Below are positions 53,717 to 63,563 of a stretch of 64,000 nt of DNA, piece by piece. Position 1 is the first letter of the stretch. Each line of letters starts with the position of its first letter. This DNA comes from Citrobacter sp. RHB25-C09. GTDB taxonomy: Bacteria > Pseudomonadota > Gammaproteobacteria > Enterobacterales > Enterobacteriaceae. A program made the translations under genes and the position numbers. The DNA is taken from NCBI RefSeq assembly GCF_013836145.1, contig NZ_CP057483.1:930001-994000 (forward strand). The letters run 5' to 3'. A model generated the notes under the pieces. That model had not been told where the DNA came from, made no database searches, and saw only the letters and a program-made list of their open reading frames with translations.

Positions 53717-53753
53717 ACGGCCTGTCGGCATTCATACGATTGCGGCAGGCCGT
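53717..53753 (+). repeat. Hairpin in the lpxD-fabZ gap
   Basis: ACGGCCTG (53717-53724) and CAGGCCGT (53746-53753) pair exactly. The T-run is interrupted (GTTATTATTGGCTTTTT), so it could be a weak terminator or a stabilising hairpin. Confidence 0.45.
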
Positions 53754-53794
53754 GTTATTATTGGCTTTTTGTATATTTGGACAGGAAGAGTATT

Positions 53795-54250
53795 TTGACT
53801 ACTAACACTCATACTCTGCACATTGAAGAGATTTTAGAACTTCTGCCGCACCGGTTCCCGTTTTTACTGGTAGACCGCGTGCTGGATTTTGAAGAAGGTC
53901 GTTTTCTGCGCGCAGTGAAGAATGTCTCCGTTAACGAGCCGTTTTTCCAGGGCCATTTCCCGGGCAAACCGATTTTCCCAGGTGTGCTGATTCTGGAAGC
54001 AATGGCACAAGCTACCGGTATCCTTGCGTTTAAAAGCGTAGGTAAACTGGAGCCAGGGGAGCTGTATTATTTCGCGGGTATCGACGAAGCGCGCTTCAAG
54101 CGTCCTGTCGTGCCGGGCGATCAAATGATCATGGAAGTCACTTTCGAGAAAACGCGCCGTGGCCTGACCCGCTTCAAAGGGGTTGCGCTGGTTGACGGTA
54201 AAGTAGTTTGCGAAGCAACGATGATGTGTGCTCGTAGCCGGGAGGCCTGA
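53795..54250 (+). CDS. fabZ: 3-hydroxyacyl-ACP dehydratase FabZ
   Basis: FabZ removes water from 3-hydroxyacyl-ACP in fatty-acid elongation and competes with LpxA and LpxD for 3-hydroxymyristoyl-ACP. The 151-residue hot-dog-fold protein has catalytic His54 (GHFPGKPIFPG) and Glu68 (LEAMAQ). The start is TTG 53795 (MTTNTHTLHIEE) after AGGAAGAG, matching the E. coli length. An in-frame ATG does not exist nearby, and the frame's earlier TTG/ATT codons lack a ribosome binding site. Confidence 0.96.
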   Translation: MTTNTHTLHIEEILELLPHRFPFLLVDRVLDFEEGRFLRAVKNVSVNEPFFQGHFPGKPIFPGVLILEAMAQATGILAFKSVGKLEPGELYYFAGIDEARFKRPVVPGDQMIMEVTFEKTRRGLTRFKGVALVDGKVVCEATMMCARSREA

Positions 54251-54253
54251 TAC

Positions 54254-55042
54254 GTGATTGATAAATCCGCCTTTATTCATCCAACCGCCATTGTGGAAGA
54301 GGGCGCCTCACTTGGCGCTAACGTCTACATTGGTCCTTTTTGCCTTGTTGGACCCCATGTTGAAATTGGTGAGGGTACCGTACTGAAGTCTCACATTGTC
54401 GTGAATGGCCATACTAAAATTGGTCGCGACAACGAGATTTATCAGTTCGCCTCCATCGGCGAAGCAAACCAGGATCTGAAATACGCTGGTGAACCGACCC
54501 GTGTGGAAATTGGCGATCGTAACCGCATTCGCGAAAGCGTCACCATTCATCGTGGCACGGTGCAGGGCGGTGGATTGACGAAGGTGGGCAGCGATAACTT
54601 ACTGATGATCAACGCCCATGTGGCGCACGATTGTACAATTGGCGATCGCTGTATTCTGGCCAATAACGCCACCCTTGCAGGCCATGTTTCGCTGGATGAC
54701 TTTGTCATCATCGGTGGGATGACCGCTGTGCATCAGTTCTGCATTATCGGTGCGCATGTGATGGTGGGCGGTTGTTCTGGCGTTGCTCAGGACGTTCCGC
54801 CATATGTTATTGCACAGGGCAACCACGCGACGCCGTTTGGCGTCAACATCGAAGGGTTGAAGCGTCGCGGTTTCTCTCGCGAAGCGATCACCGCGATTCG
54901 CAATGCTTATAAGGCATTATACCGCAGTGGCAAAACGCTGGACGAAGCAAAACCGGATATCGCCGAACTGGCGAAGCAGCATCCGGAAGTGCAGCTATTC
55001 AGCGATTTCTTTGCTCGCTCAACGCGCGGTCTGATACGTTAA
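54254..55042 (+). CDS. lpxA: UDP-N-acetylglucosamine acyltransferase LpxA
   Basis: LpxA makes the first lipid A precursor by acylating UDP-GlcNAc. It is a 262-residue cytoplasmic trimer. The left-handed beta-helix of hexapeptide repeats (AIVEEGASLGANVYIGPFCLV) runs through about residue 190. Catalytic His125 (AHVAHDC) and a helical C terminus are present. The start is GTG 54254, 3 bases after fabZ; its TAA overlaps the lpxB ATG by one base. Confidence 0.97.
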   Translation: MIDKSAFIHPTAIVEEGASLGANVYIGPFCLVGPHVEIGEGTVLKSHIVVNGHTKIGRDNEIYQFASIGEANQDLKYAGEPTRVEIGDRNRIRESVTIHRGTVQGGGLTKVGSDNLLMINAHVAHDCTIGDRCILANNATLAGHVSLDDFVIIGGMTAVHQFCIIGAHVMVGGCSGVAQDVPPYVIAQGNHATPFGVNIEGLKRRGFSREAITAIRNAYKALYRSGKTLDEAKPDIAELAKQHPEVQLFSDFFARSTRGLIR

Positions 55043-56190
55043 TGGCTGAACAGCGCCCTTTAACGATTGCCCTGGTCGCCGGAGAAACCTCCGGCGATAT
55101 TCTTGGTGCCGGTCTCATTCGTGCACTGAAGGCGCGTGTACCGAACGCCCGTTTTGTTGGCGTGGCTGGCCCGCGGATGCAGGCCGAAGGCTGCGAAGCC
55201 TGGTACGAAATGGAAGAGCTGGCGGTTATGGGCGTCGTGGAAGTGCTGGGACGACTTCGCCGTCTGTTGCATATCCGCGCTGATTTGACCCGTCGCTTTA
55301 CCGAACTACAGCCTGATGTGTTCGTTGGTATTGATGCCCCCGATTTTAATATTACCCTCGAGGGGAATCTGAAAAAGCAGGGGATTAAAACCATTCATTA
55401 CGTCAGCCCGTCCGTCTGGGCGTGGCGTCAGAAACGCGTTTTCAAAATAGGCAGATCCACCAATATGGTCCTGGCTTTTCTGCCTTTCGAAAAAGCGTTT
55501 TACGATAAGTTTAATGTGCCGTGCCGTTTCATCGGGCATACAATGGCCGATGCGATGCCGCTGGACCCGGATAAAAACGCTGCGCGCGATACTCTGGGGA
55601 TCCCACACGAGGCGCATTGTCTGGCATTGTTGCCCGGTAGCCGCGGTGCTGAAGTGGAAATGCTCAGTGCGGATTTCCTGAAAACCGCGCAGTTGTTGCG
55701 CCAGACCTGGCCCGATCTCGAAGTAGTCGTGCCGTTGGTGAATGCCAAACGACGCGAACAGTTCGAGAAAATTAAAGCGGAAATCGCCCCCGAACTGAAG
55801 GTGCATCTGCTTGATGGCATGGGGCGTGAAGCCATGGTAGCCAGTGACGCAGCGCTTCTTGCATCCGGTACCGCCGCACTGGAGTGCATGTTGGCGAAAT
55901 GCCCGATGGTCGTGGGATACAGAATGAAGCCCTTTACCTTCTGGCTGGCAAAGCGTCTGGTTAAAACGGACTATGTTTCGTTGCCAAACCTGCTGGCGGG
56001 GAGAGAATTAGTGAAAGAGCTGTTGCAGGAAGAGTGCGAGCCGCAGGCGCTTGCCGAGGCATTACGTCCTTTGTTAGCAAATGGCAAAACCAGCCATGCG
56101 ATGCATGACACTTTCCGCGAACTGCATCAGCAGATCCGCTGTAACGCCGACGAGCAGGCGGCGGATGCGGTCCTGGAGTTAGCACAATGA
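55042..56190 (+). CDS. lpxB: Lipid A disaccharide synthase LpxB
   Basis: LpxB joins UDP-diacylglucosamine and lipid X into the lipid A disaccharide. It is a peripheral inner-membrane glycosyltransferase (GT19) of 382 residues. Conserved stretches are VAGETSGDILGA, FVGIDAPDFN, HYVSPSVWAW, LLPGSRGAEV and ASGTAALECML. It begins inside the lpxA stop (TAATG) and ends overlapping the rnhB start by four bases (ATGA), so the three are translationally coupled. Confidence 0.97.
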   Translation: MAEQRPLTIALVAGETSGDILGAGLIRALKARVPNARFVGVAGPRMQAEGCEAWYEMEELAVMGVVEVLGRLRRLLHIRADLTRRFTELQPDVFVGIDAPDFNITLEGNLKKQGIKTIHYVSPSVWAWRQKRVFKIGRSTNMVLAFLPFEKAFYDKFNVPCRFIGHTMADAMPLDPDKNAARDTLGIPHEAHCLALLPGSRGAEVEMLSADFLKTAQLLRQTWPDLEVVVPLVNAKRREQFEKIKAEIAPELKVHLLDGMGREAMVASDAALLASGTAALECMLAKCPMVVGYRMKPFTFWLAKRLVKTDYVSLPNLLAGRELVKELLQEECEPQALAEALRPLLANGKTSHAMHDTFRELHQQIRCNADEQAADAVLELAQ

Positions 56191-56783
56191 TCGAATTTGT
56201 TTATCCACATACGCATTTAGTGGCCGGTGTGGATGAAGTCGGACGCGGTCCGCTGGTGGGGGCGGTAGTCACTGCTGCAGTGATCCTCGATCCGGCCCGG
56301 CCGATCGTGGGCCTTAACGACTCCAAAAAATTATCTGAAAAACGCCGTCTGGCGTTGTATGAAGAAATTAAAGAAAAAGCACTTAGCTGGAGCCTTGGGC
56401 GCGCAGAGCCGCACGAGATTGATAAACTGAATATTCTTCACGCCACCATGCTGGCAATGCAGCGTGCGGTGGCGGGTCTGCATATCGCGCCGGAATATGT
56501 GCTGATTGACGGAAATCGCTGCCCCGCGTTGCCGGTTCCCTCATTAGCGGTGGTAAAAGGCGATAGCCGGGTGGCTGAGATTAGCGCCGCGTCCATTCTC
56601 GCGAAAGTGACGCGCGATGCCGAAATGGCTGCACTGGATATCGTTTTCCCACAGTATGGTTTTGCCCAGCACAAAGGCTATCCAACCGCTTTTCATCTGG
56701 AAAAGCTGGCTGAACATGGTGCAACGGAGCATCACCGACGTAGTTTTGCTCCCGTCAAACGCGCACTGGGCCTCGCGTCCTGA
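56187..56783 (+). CDS. rnhB: Ribonuclease HII RnhB
   Basis: RNase HII cuts at ribonucleotides embedded in DNA and starts ribonucleotide excision repair. The 198-residue protein carries the metal-binding Asp16 and Glu17 in GVDEVGRGPL, the ILDPARP and LNDSKKLSEK segments, and a later Asp in LIDGNRCP. It overlaps lpxB by four bases and precedes dnaE by 25. Confidence 0.97.
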   Translation: MIEFVYPHTHLVAGVDEVGRGPLVGAVVTAAVILDPARPIVGLNDSKKLSEKRRLALYEEIKEKALSWSLGRAEPHEIDKLNILHATMLAMQRAVAGLHIAPEYVLIDGNRCPALPVPSLAVVKGDSRVAEISAASILAKVTRDAEMAALDIVFPQYGFAQHKGYPTAFHLEKLAEHGATEHHRRSFAPVKRALGLAS

Positions 56784-56808
56784 TTCTTGGGTTTAAAGGA
56801 ATCTAAAG

Positions 56809-59800
56809 ATGTCTGAACCACGTTTCGTTCACCTGCGGGTGCACAGCGACTACTCTATGATCGATGGACTGGCGAAAACCGGGCCGCTGGTGAAAAAGGC
56901 GGCCGCGTTAGGCATGCCCGCGCTGGCGATCACCGATTTTACAAACCTCTGCGGTCTGGTGAAGTTCTACGGAGCGGGACATGGCGCAGGACTGAAGCCC
57001 ATTGTCGGTGCCGATTTTCACGTCCAGAGCGAGCAGATGGGGGATGAACTTACCCATTTGACGGTGCTGGCCGCGAATAATACCGGCTATCAAAACCTGA
57101 CGTTGCTCATCTCTAAAGCCTATCAGCGCGGCTACGGCGCAGCGGGGCCGGTTATCGACCGGGACTGGCTGATCGAACTCAAAGAAGGTTTGATTCTGCT
57201 CTCCGGTGGTCGAATGGGTGACGTGGGTCGCAGCCTGTTGCGCGGGAATAGCGCGCTGGTTGATGAGTGCGTTTCTTTTTATGAAGAGCACTTCCCGGAC
57301 TGCTACTTCCTTGAACTCATTCGTACCGGCAGGCCGGATGAAGAGTCGTATCTGCACGCTGCCGTTAAACTGGCGGAAGAACGCGGATTGCCGGTTGTTG
57401 CCACTAACGATGTGCGCTTTATCAATAGCGATGACTTTGACGCGCATGAGATCCGCGTAGCCATTCATGATGGCTTTACTCTCGACGATCCTAAACGCCC
57501 GCGTAACTACTCGCCGCAGCAGTATATGCGTACGGAAGAGGAGATGTGCGAGCTGTTCTCCGACATTCCGGAAGCGCTGGAAAACAGCGTCGAAATAGCG
57601 AAACGCTGTAACGTCACCGTGCGTCTGGGCGAGTACTTCCTGCCCCAGTTCCCGACGGGTGACATGACCACGGAAGATTTCCTGGTCGTGAAATCGAAAG
57701 AAGGTCTGGAAGAGCGTCTGGCATTTTTATTCCCGGATGAAGCGGTACGCAAAGAGAAGCGCCCGCCTTACGATGAGCGTCTGGATATCGAACTCCAGGT
57801 GATCAACCAGATGGGCTTCCCGGGCTACTTCCTGATCGTTATGGAATTTATCCAGTGGTCGAAAGATAACGGTGTGCCGGTAGGGCCGGGGCGAGGCTCT
57901 GGTGCAGGTTCACTGGTGGCCTATGCGCTCAAAATCACCGACCTCGATCCGCTGGAATTCGACCTGCTGTTCGAACGTTTCCTTAACCCGGAACGTGTCT
58001 CCATGCCCGACTTCGACGTTGATTTCTGTATGGAGAAACGCGATCAGGTCATCGAGCACGTTGCGGAAATGTACGGGCGCGACGCGGTATCGCAGATTAT
58101 CACCTTCGGTACGATGGCGGCGAAAGCGGTTATTCGCGACGTGGGCCGCGTACTGGGGCATCCTTACGGTTTCGTCGATCGTATTTCTAAGCTGGTGCCG
58201 CCCGATCCGGGCATGACGCTGGCGAAAGCCTTCGAAGCAGAACCTCAGTTGCCGGAAATCTATGAGGCGGACGAAGAGGTTAGGGCGCTGATCGATATGG
58301 CGCGTAAGCTGGAAGGGGTAACGCGTAACGCCGGTAAACACGCCGGGGGCGTGGTTATCGCGCCAACCAAAATCACCGATTTTGCGCCGCTGTACTGTGA
58401 TGAACAGGGGCTGCATCCGGTCACTCAGTTTGATAAAAACGACGTAGAATACGCCGGGCTGGTGAAGTTCGACTTCCTTGGCCTGCGAACGCTGACGATC
58501 ATCAACTGGGCGCTGGAGATGATCAACAAGCGCCGCGAAAAGAACGGCGAACCGCCGCTGGATATCGCAGCCATTCCGCTGGATGACAAGAAAAGCTTCG
58601 ACATGCTGCAACGCTCGGAAACCACTGCGGTGTTCCAGCTTGAATCCCGCGGCATGAAGGATCTGATCAAACGCCTACAGCCTGACTGCTTCGAAGATAT
58701 GATCGCGCTGGTGGCGCTGTTCCGTCCCGGGCCGTTGCAGTCGGGCATGGTGGATAACTTTATAGACCGTAAACACGGACGCGAAGAGATTTCCTACCCG
58801 GACGTTCAGTGGCAGCACGAAAGCCTGAAACCCGTACTGGAGCCGACCTACGGCATTATCCTGTATCAGGAACAGGTTATGCAGATTGCCCAGGTGCTCT
58901 CTGGCTACACCCTTGGCGGCGCGGACATGCTGCGTCGTGCGATGGGTAAGAAAAAGCCGGAAGAGATGGCCAAGCAGCGTGGCACCTTCGAAGAAGGGGC
59001 AAAGCAGAATGGCATTGACGGCGAACTGGCGATGAAAATTTTCGACCTGGTGGAAAAGTTCGCCGGGTACGGGTTTAACAAATCGCACTCTGCGGCCTAT
59101 GCGCTGGTTTCCTATCAGACGCTGTGGTTAAAAGCGCACTATCCCGCTGAGTTTATGGCGGCGGTCATGACCGCCGATATGGACAACACCGAGAAGGTCG
59201 TTGGACTGGTCGACGAATGCTGGCGCATGGGGCTGAAGATCCTGCCGCCGGACATTAACTCCGGACTGTACCATTTCCACGTTAACGAACACGGGGAGAT
59301 CGTGTACGGGATCGGCGCGATCAAAGGCGTGGGCGAAGGGCCGATCGAGGCGATCATCGAAGCGCGTAACAACGGCGGGTATTTCCGCGAACTGTTTGAT
59401 CTCTGTGCGCGTACTGATACCAAAAAGCTCAACCGTCGGGTGCTGGAAAAACTGATCATGTCCGGGGCGTTTGATCGCCTGGGGCCCCACCGCGCCGCGT
59501 TGATGAACTCGCTGGGCGATGCGCTGAAAGCCGCCGATCAGCACGCGAAAGCGGAAGCGATAGGTCAGGCCGATATGTTCGGCGTGCTGGCGGAAGAGCC
59601 AGAGCAAATTGAACAATCCTATGCCAGCTGCCAGCCATGGCCAGAGCAGGTGGTTTTAGATGGGGAACGCGAAACGTTGGGGTTGTACCTGACGGGGCAT
59701 CCTATCAACCAGTATTTAAAAGAAATTGAGCGCTATGTCGGAGGCTATCGGCTGAAAGACATGCATCCGACAGAACGTGGTAAAGTTACTACGGCTGCGG

Positions 59801-60291
59801 GGCTCGTCATTGCCGCGAGGGTTATGGTCACCAAGCGCGGCAATCGTATCGGCATCTGTACGCTGGATGACCGTTCCGGGCGTCTGGAGGTAATGCTATT
59901 TACCGACGCCCTGGATAAATACCAGCATTTGCTGGAAAAAGACCGCATACTCATCGTCAGCGGACAGGTCAGCTTTGATGACTTCAGCGGGGGGCTTAAA
60001 ATGACCGCCCGCGAAGTGATGGATATTGACGAAGCCCGGGAAAAATATGCTCGCGGGCTTGCTATCTCGCTGACGGACAGGCAAATTGATGACCAGCTTT
60101 TAAACCGACTCCGTCAGTCTCTGGAACCCCACCGCTCGGGGACAATTCCAGTACATCTCTACTATCAGAGGGCGGATGCACGTGCGCGGTTGCGTTTTGG
60201 CGCGACGTGGCGTGTCTCTCCGAGCGATCGTTTGCTAAACGATCTCCGTGGCCTCATTGGTTCGGAGCAGGTGGAACTGGAGTTTGACTAA
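56809..60291 (+). CDS. dnaE: DNA polymerase III alpha subunit DnaE
   Basis: DnaE is the replicative polymerase of the chromosome. At 1160 residues it equals the E. coli length. Domains are in order: PHP domain (FVHLRVHSDYSMIDGL), the C-family polymerase palm with catalytic Asp residues (MPDFDVDF), and the GPGRGSGAGSLVAY segment. The fingers and thumb follow, then the clamp-binding motif region (about residue 920, QADMF). The OB fold (about 990-1070) and a C-terminal tau-binding domain complete it. It is essential. accA starts 12 bases after the stop. Confidence 0.98.
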   Translation: MSEPRFVHLRVHSDYSMIDGLAKTGPLVKKAAALGMPALAITDFTNLCGLVKFYGAGHGAGLKPIVGADFHVQSEQMGDELTHLTVLAANNTGYQNLTLLISKAYQRGYGAAGPVIDRDWLIELKEGLILLSGGRMGDVGRSLLRGNSALVDECVSFYEEHFPDCYFLELIRTGRPDEESYLHAAVKLAEERGLPVVATNDVRFINSDDFDAHEIRVAIHDGFTLDDPKRPRNYSPQQYMRTEEEMCELFSDIPEALENSVEIAKRCNVTVRLGEYFLPQFPTGDMTTEDFLVVKSKEGLEERLAFLFPDEAVRKEKRPPYDERLDIELQVINQMGFPGYFLIVMEFIQWSKDNGVPVGPGRGSGAGSLVAYALKITDLDPLEFDLLFERFLNPERVSMPDFDVDFCMEKRDQVIEHVAEMYGRDAVSQIITFGTMAAKAVIRDVGRVLGHPYGFVDRISKLVPPDPGMTLAKAFEAEPQLPEIYEADEEVRALIDMARKLEGVTRNAGKHAGGVVIAPTKITDFAPLYCDEQGLHPVTQFDKNDVEYAGLVKFDFLGLRTLTIINWALEMINKRREKNGEPPLDIAAIPLDDKKSFDMLQRSETTAVFQLESRGMKDLIKRLQPDCFEDMIALVALFRPGPLQSGMVDNFIDRKHGREEISYPDVQWQHESLKPVLEPTYGIILYQEQVMQIAQVLSGYTLGGADMLRRAMGKKKPEEMAKQRGTFEEGAKQNGIDGELAMKIFDLVEKFAGYGFNKSHSAAYALVSYQTLWLKAHYPAEFMAAVMTADMDNTEKVVGLVDECWRMGLKILPPDINSGLYHFHVNEHGEIVYGIGAIKGVGEGPIEAIIEARNNGGYFRELFDLCARTDTKKLNRRVLEKLIMSGAFDRLGPHRAALMNSLGDALKAADQHAKAEAIGQADMFGVLAEEPEQIEQSYASCQPWPEQVVLDGERETLGLYLTGHPINQYLKEIERYVGGYRLKDMHPTERGKVTTAAGLVIAARVMVTKRGNRIGICTLDDRSGRLEVMLFTDALDKYQHLLEKDRILIVSGQVSFDDFSGGLKMTAREVMDIDEAREKYARGLAISLTDRQIDDQLLNRLRQSLEPHRSGTIPVHLYYQRADARARLRFGATWRVSPSDRLLNDLRGLIGSEQVELEFD

Positions 60292-60303
60292 TACAGGAAT
60301 ACT

Positions 60304-61263
60304 ATGAGTCTGAATTTCCTTGATTTTGAACAGCCGATTGCCGAGCTGGAAGCAAAAATCGATTCTCTGACTGCGGTGAGCCGTCAGGACGAGAAACTGG
60401 ATATTAACATCGATGAAGAAGTGCATCGTCTGCGTGAAAAAAGCGTAGAGCTGACGCGTAAAATCTTCGCCGATCTTGGCGCATGGCAGGTTGCCCAACT
60501 GGCTCGCCATCCGCAGCGTCCTTACACCCTGGATTATGTTCGCCTGGCGTTTGATGAATTTGACGAACTGGCAGGCGATCGCGCTTATGCTGATGATAAA
60601 GCTATCGTCGGCGGTATCGCGCGTCTGGATGGGCGTCCGGTGATGATCATTGGTCATCAGAAAGGGCGTGAAACCAAAGAGAAAATTCGTCGTAACTTTG
60701 GTATGCCGGCACCGGAAGGCTATCGTAAAGCGCTGCGTCTGATGGAAATGGCAGAACGCTTCAAGATGCCGATCATCACCTTCATCGACACCCCAGGTGC
60801 TTACCCTGGCGTGGGCGCTGAAGAGCGCGGTCAGTCTGAAGCGATTGCCCGTAACCTGCGTGAAATGTCACGTCTGAGCGTTCCGGTCATTTGTACCGTT
60901 ATCGGTGAAGGTGGATCCGGTGGCGCACTGGCGATTGGCGTGGGTGATAAAGTGAATATGCTGCAATACAGTACGTATTCCGTTATTTCTCCGGAAGGTT
61001 GTGCGTCTATTCTGTGGAAAAGCGCAGATAAAGCGCCGCTGGCTGCCGAAGCGATGGGCATTATCGCCCCGCGTCTGAAAGAGCTGAAGCTGATCGACTC
61101 CATCATCCCGGAACCGCTGGGTGGTGCGCACCGTAACCCGGAAGCCATGGCGGCGTCACTGAAGGCACAGTTGCTGGCTGACCTTGCCGATCTCGATGTG
61201 CTGGGCCCGGAAGATTTGAAAAACCGTCGCTATCAGCGTCTGATGAGCTACGGCTACGCGTAA
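60304..61263 (+). CDS. accA: Acetyl-CoA carboxylase carboxyltransferase subunit alpha AccA
   Basis: AccA, with AccD, transfers the carboxyl group from carboxybiotin to acetyl-CoA, giving malonyl-CoA for fatty-acid synthesis. The 319-residue crotonase-fold protein shows GHQKGRETKEKIRRNFG, FIDTPGAYPGVGAEERGQ and GEGGSGGALAIG. The A2B2 complex is cytoplasmic. It closes the long lipid/replication run and is followed by a strong terminator. Confidence 0.98.
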   Translation: MSLNFLDFEQPIAELEAKIDSLTAVSRQDEKLDINIDEEVHRLREKSVELTRKIFADLGAWQVAQLARHPQRPYTLDYVRLAFDEFDELAGDRAYADDKAIVGGIARLDGRPVMIIGHQKGRETKEKIRRNFGMPAPEGYRKALRLMEMAERFKMPIITFIDTPGAYPGVGAEERGQSEAIARNLREMSRLSVPVICTVIGEGGSGGALAIGVGDKVNMLQYSTYSVISPEGCASILWKSADKAPLAAEAMGIIAPRLKELKLIDSIIPEPLGGAHRNPEAMAASLKAQLLADLADLDVLGPEDLKNRRYQRLMSYGYA

Positions 61264-61279
61264 ACGTTGACCATTCCGA

Positions 61280-61309
61280 AAAGGGCCACTTTAAGTGGCC
61301 CTTTTTTTT
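61280..61309 (+). terminator. accA terminator
   Basis: AAGGGCCACTT and AAGTGGCCCTT are perfect complements next to a T-run, 17 bases after the accA stop. Confidence 0.92.
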
Positions 61310-61360
61310 ATCTGCGGTTTAGACAAGCTATGATTAGCTAAGGATTTCCAGGAGGAACGC

Positions 61361-63499
61361 ATGAATATCATCGCCATCATGGGACCGCACGGTGTCTTTT
61401 ATAAAGATGAACCCATCAAGGAACTGGAACGTGCACTGCAATCGCAGGGATTCCAGATTATCTGGCCGCAAAACAGCGTCGACCTACTGAAGTTTATTGA
61501 ACATAACCCGCGCATTTGCGGCGTGATTTTTGACTGGGACGAGTACAGTCTCGACTTGTGTAGCGATATCAACCAGCTTAATGAATATTTGCCACTGTAT
61601 GCGTTTATCAACACGCATTCGACGATGGACGTCAGCGTTCATGATATGCGCATGGCGCTCTGGTTTTTTGAGTACGCGTTAGGACAGGCGGAAGATATCG
61701 CCACACGAATTCGGCAGTACACCAATGAGTATCTCGACAATATCACGCCCCCCTTCACCAGAGCGCTGTTTACCTATGTTAAAGAGGGCAAATACACCTT
61801 TTGTACACCGGGGCATATGGCAGGAACGGCCTATCAGAAAAGCCCGGTCGGCTGCCTGTTCTATGATTTCTTTGGTGGCAACACGCTGAAATCAGATGTG
61901 TCGATATCGGTGACCGAACTGGGTTCACTCCTCGATCATACCGGGCCGCATCTGGAAGCCGAGGAGTACATTGCGCGTACCTTTGGCGCAGAACAAAGCT
62001 ACATGGTCACTAACGGCACTTCTACGTCGAATAAAATTGTAGGCATGTATGCCGCACCGACGGGCAGTACGCTGCTGATTGATCGTAACTGCCATAAATC
62101 ACTGGCCCATCTGCTGATGATGAGTGACGTTGTACCGATCTGGCTGAAGCCGACGCGTAATGCATTAGGCATTCTGGGCGGGATCCCTCGTCGTGAATTT
62201 ATGCGTGAGAGTATTGAACGCAAGGTGGCCGAAACGTCACAGGCGCAGTGGCCGGTTCACGCGGTTATCACTAACTCGACCTACGATGGTTTGTTGTATA
62301 ACACCAACTGGATCAAGCAGACGCTGGACGTGCCTTCGATCCATTTCGATTCCGCCTGGGTGCCGTACACCCATTTTCACCCGATCTATGATGGAAAAAG
62401 CGGGATGAGCGGCGAGCGAGTTCCCGGCAAGGTGATCTTCGAAACGCAATCTACCCATAAAATGCTGGCGGCGTTGTCGCAGGCGTCGTTGATTCATATT
62501 AAAGGCGATTACGATGAGGACACCTTCAACGAAGCGTTTATGATGCATACCTCAACGTCGCCCAGCTACCCCATTGTGGCCTCTATCGAAACCGCGGCGG
62601 CGATGCTGCGCGGTAATCCGGGCAAGCGGTTAATTAATCGTTCCGTAGAACGCGCGTTGCATTTCCGCAAAGAAATCCAGCGACTGCGGGAAGAAGCAGA
62701 AGGCTGGTTCTTTGATATCTGGCAGCCGGAGAACGTTGAGGAAGCCGAGTGCTGGCCTGTCGCTCCCGGCGAGGACTGGCATGGTTTTACCGACGCGGAC
62801 AAGGATCATATGTTCCTCGATCCGGTAAAAGTCACGATTCTGACGCCCGGCATGGACGAACAGGGGAACATGAGCGAGGAGGGAATACCTGCCGCACTGG
62901 TGGCGAAATTCCTCGATGAGCGCGGTGTGGTGGTCGAAAAAACAGGTCCGTACAACTTGCTGTTTCTGTTCAGTATCGGGATAGATAAAACCCGCGCGAT
63001 GGGGCTGTTACGTGGCCTGACGGAGTTTAAACGCGCTTACGATCTTAATCTTCGCGTAAAAAATATGCTGCCGGATCTCTATGCTGAAGATCCTGATTTC
63101 TATCGTAATATGCGTATTCAGGAGCTGGCGCAGGGGATCCATACGCTCATCCGTCAGCACGATCTTTCCGGGCTAATGCTGCGCGCATTCGATACTTTGC
63201 CGGAAATGATCATGACGCCGCACCAGGCCTGGCAGCGGCAGATCAAAGGTGACGTTGAAACGGTGACGCTGGAGCAACTGGTTGGGCGCGTTTCGGCCAA
63301 TATGATATTGCCTTATCCGCCGGGTGTACCGCTGCTCATGCCGGGCGAGATGATCACCGAACAGAGCCGGGCGGTGCTCGATTTCTTGTTAATGCTCTGT
63401 TCGGTTGGCCATCATTATCCTGGCTTCGAGACGGATATTCATGGCGCCAGACAGGATGAAGATGGCGTATACCGTGTACGAGTCTTAAAAACGGTATGA
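61361..63499 (+). CDS. ldcC: Lysine decarboxylase LdcC (biosynthetic/constitutive)
   Basis: LdcC decarboxylates lysine to cadaverine with PLP. The 712-residue protein has the N-terminal receiver-like wing domain (about residues 1-130), the PLP core with the Schiff-base Lys in QSTHKMLAALSQ (near residue 365), and the C-terminal domain. The location between accA and yaeR identifies it as LdcC rather than the acid-inducible CadA, which sits in cadBA. A TATGAT -10-like sequence at 61329-61334 overlaps the region just past the accA terminator. The start follows AGGAGGAA. Confidence 0.96.
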   Translation: MNIIAIMGPHGVFYKDEPIKELERALQSQGFQIIWPQNSVDLLKFIEHNPRICGVIFDWDEYSLDLCSDINQLNEYLPLYAFINTHSTMDVSVHDMRMALWFFEYALGQAEDIATRIRQYTNEYLDNITPPFTRALFTYVKEGKYTFCTPGHMAGTAYQKSPVGCLFYDFFGGNTLKSDVSISVTELGSLLDHTGPHLEAEEYIARTFGAEQSYMVTNGTSTSNKIVGMYAAPTGSTLLIDRNCHKSLAHLLMMSDVVPIWLKPTRNALGILGGIPRREFMRESIERKVAETSQAQWPVHAVITNSTYDGLLYNTNWIKQTLDVPSIHFDSAWVPYTHFHPIYDGKSGMSGERVPGKVIFETQSTHKMLAALSQASLIHIKGDYDEDTFNEAFMMHTSTSPSYPIVASIETAAAMLRGNPGKRLINRSVERALHFRKEIQRLREEAEGWFFDIWQPENVEEAECWPVAPGEDWHGFTDADKDHMFLDPVKVTILTPGMDEQGNMSEEGIPAALVAKFLDERGVVVEKTGPYNLLFLFSIGIDKTRAMGLLRGLTEFKRAYDLNLRVKNMLPDLYAEDPDFYRNMRIQELAQGIHTLIRQHDLSGLMLRAFDTLPEMIMTPHQAWQRQIKGDVETVTLEQLVGRVSANMILPYPPGVPLLMPGEMITEQSRAVLDFLLMLCSVGHHYPGFETDIHGARQDEDGVYRVRVLKTV

Positions 63500-63563
63500 C
63501 AACTTGCGCTGAGTGTCCTCGGGCGAGTAACGTGCTGTAAAACACTAAGGAGACGAAGACGCT

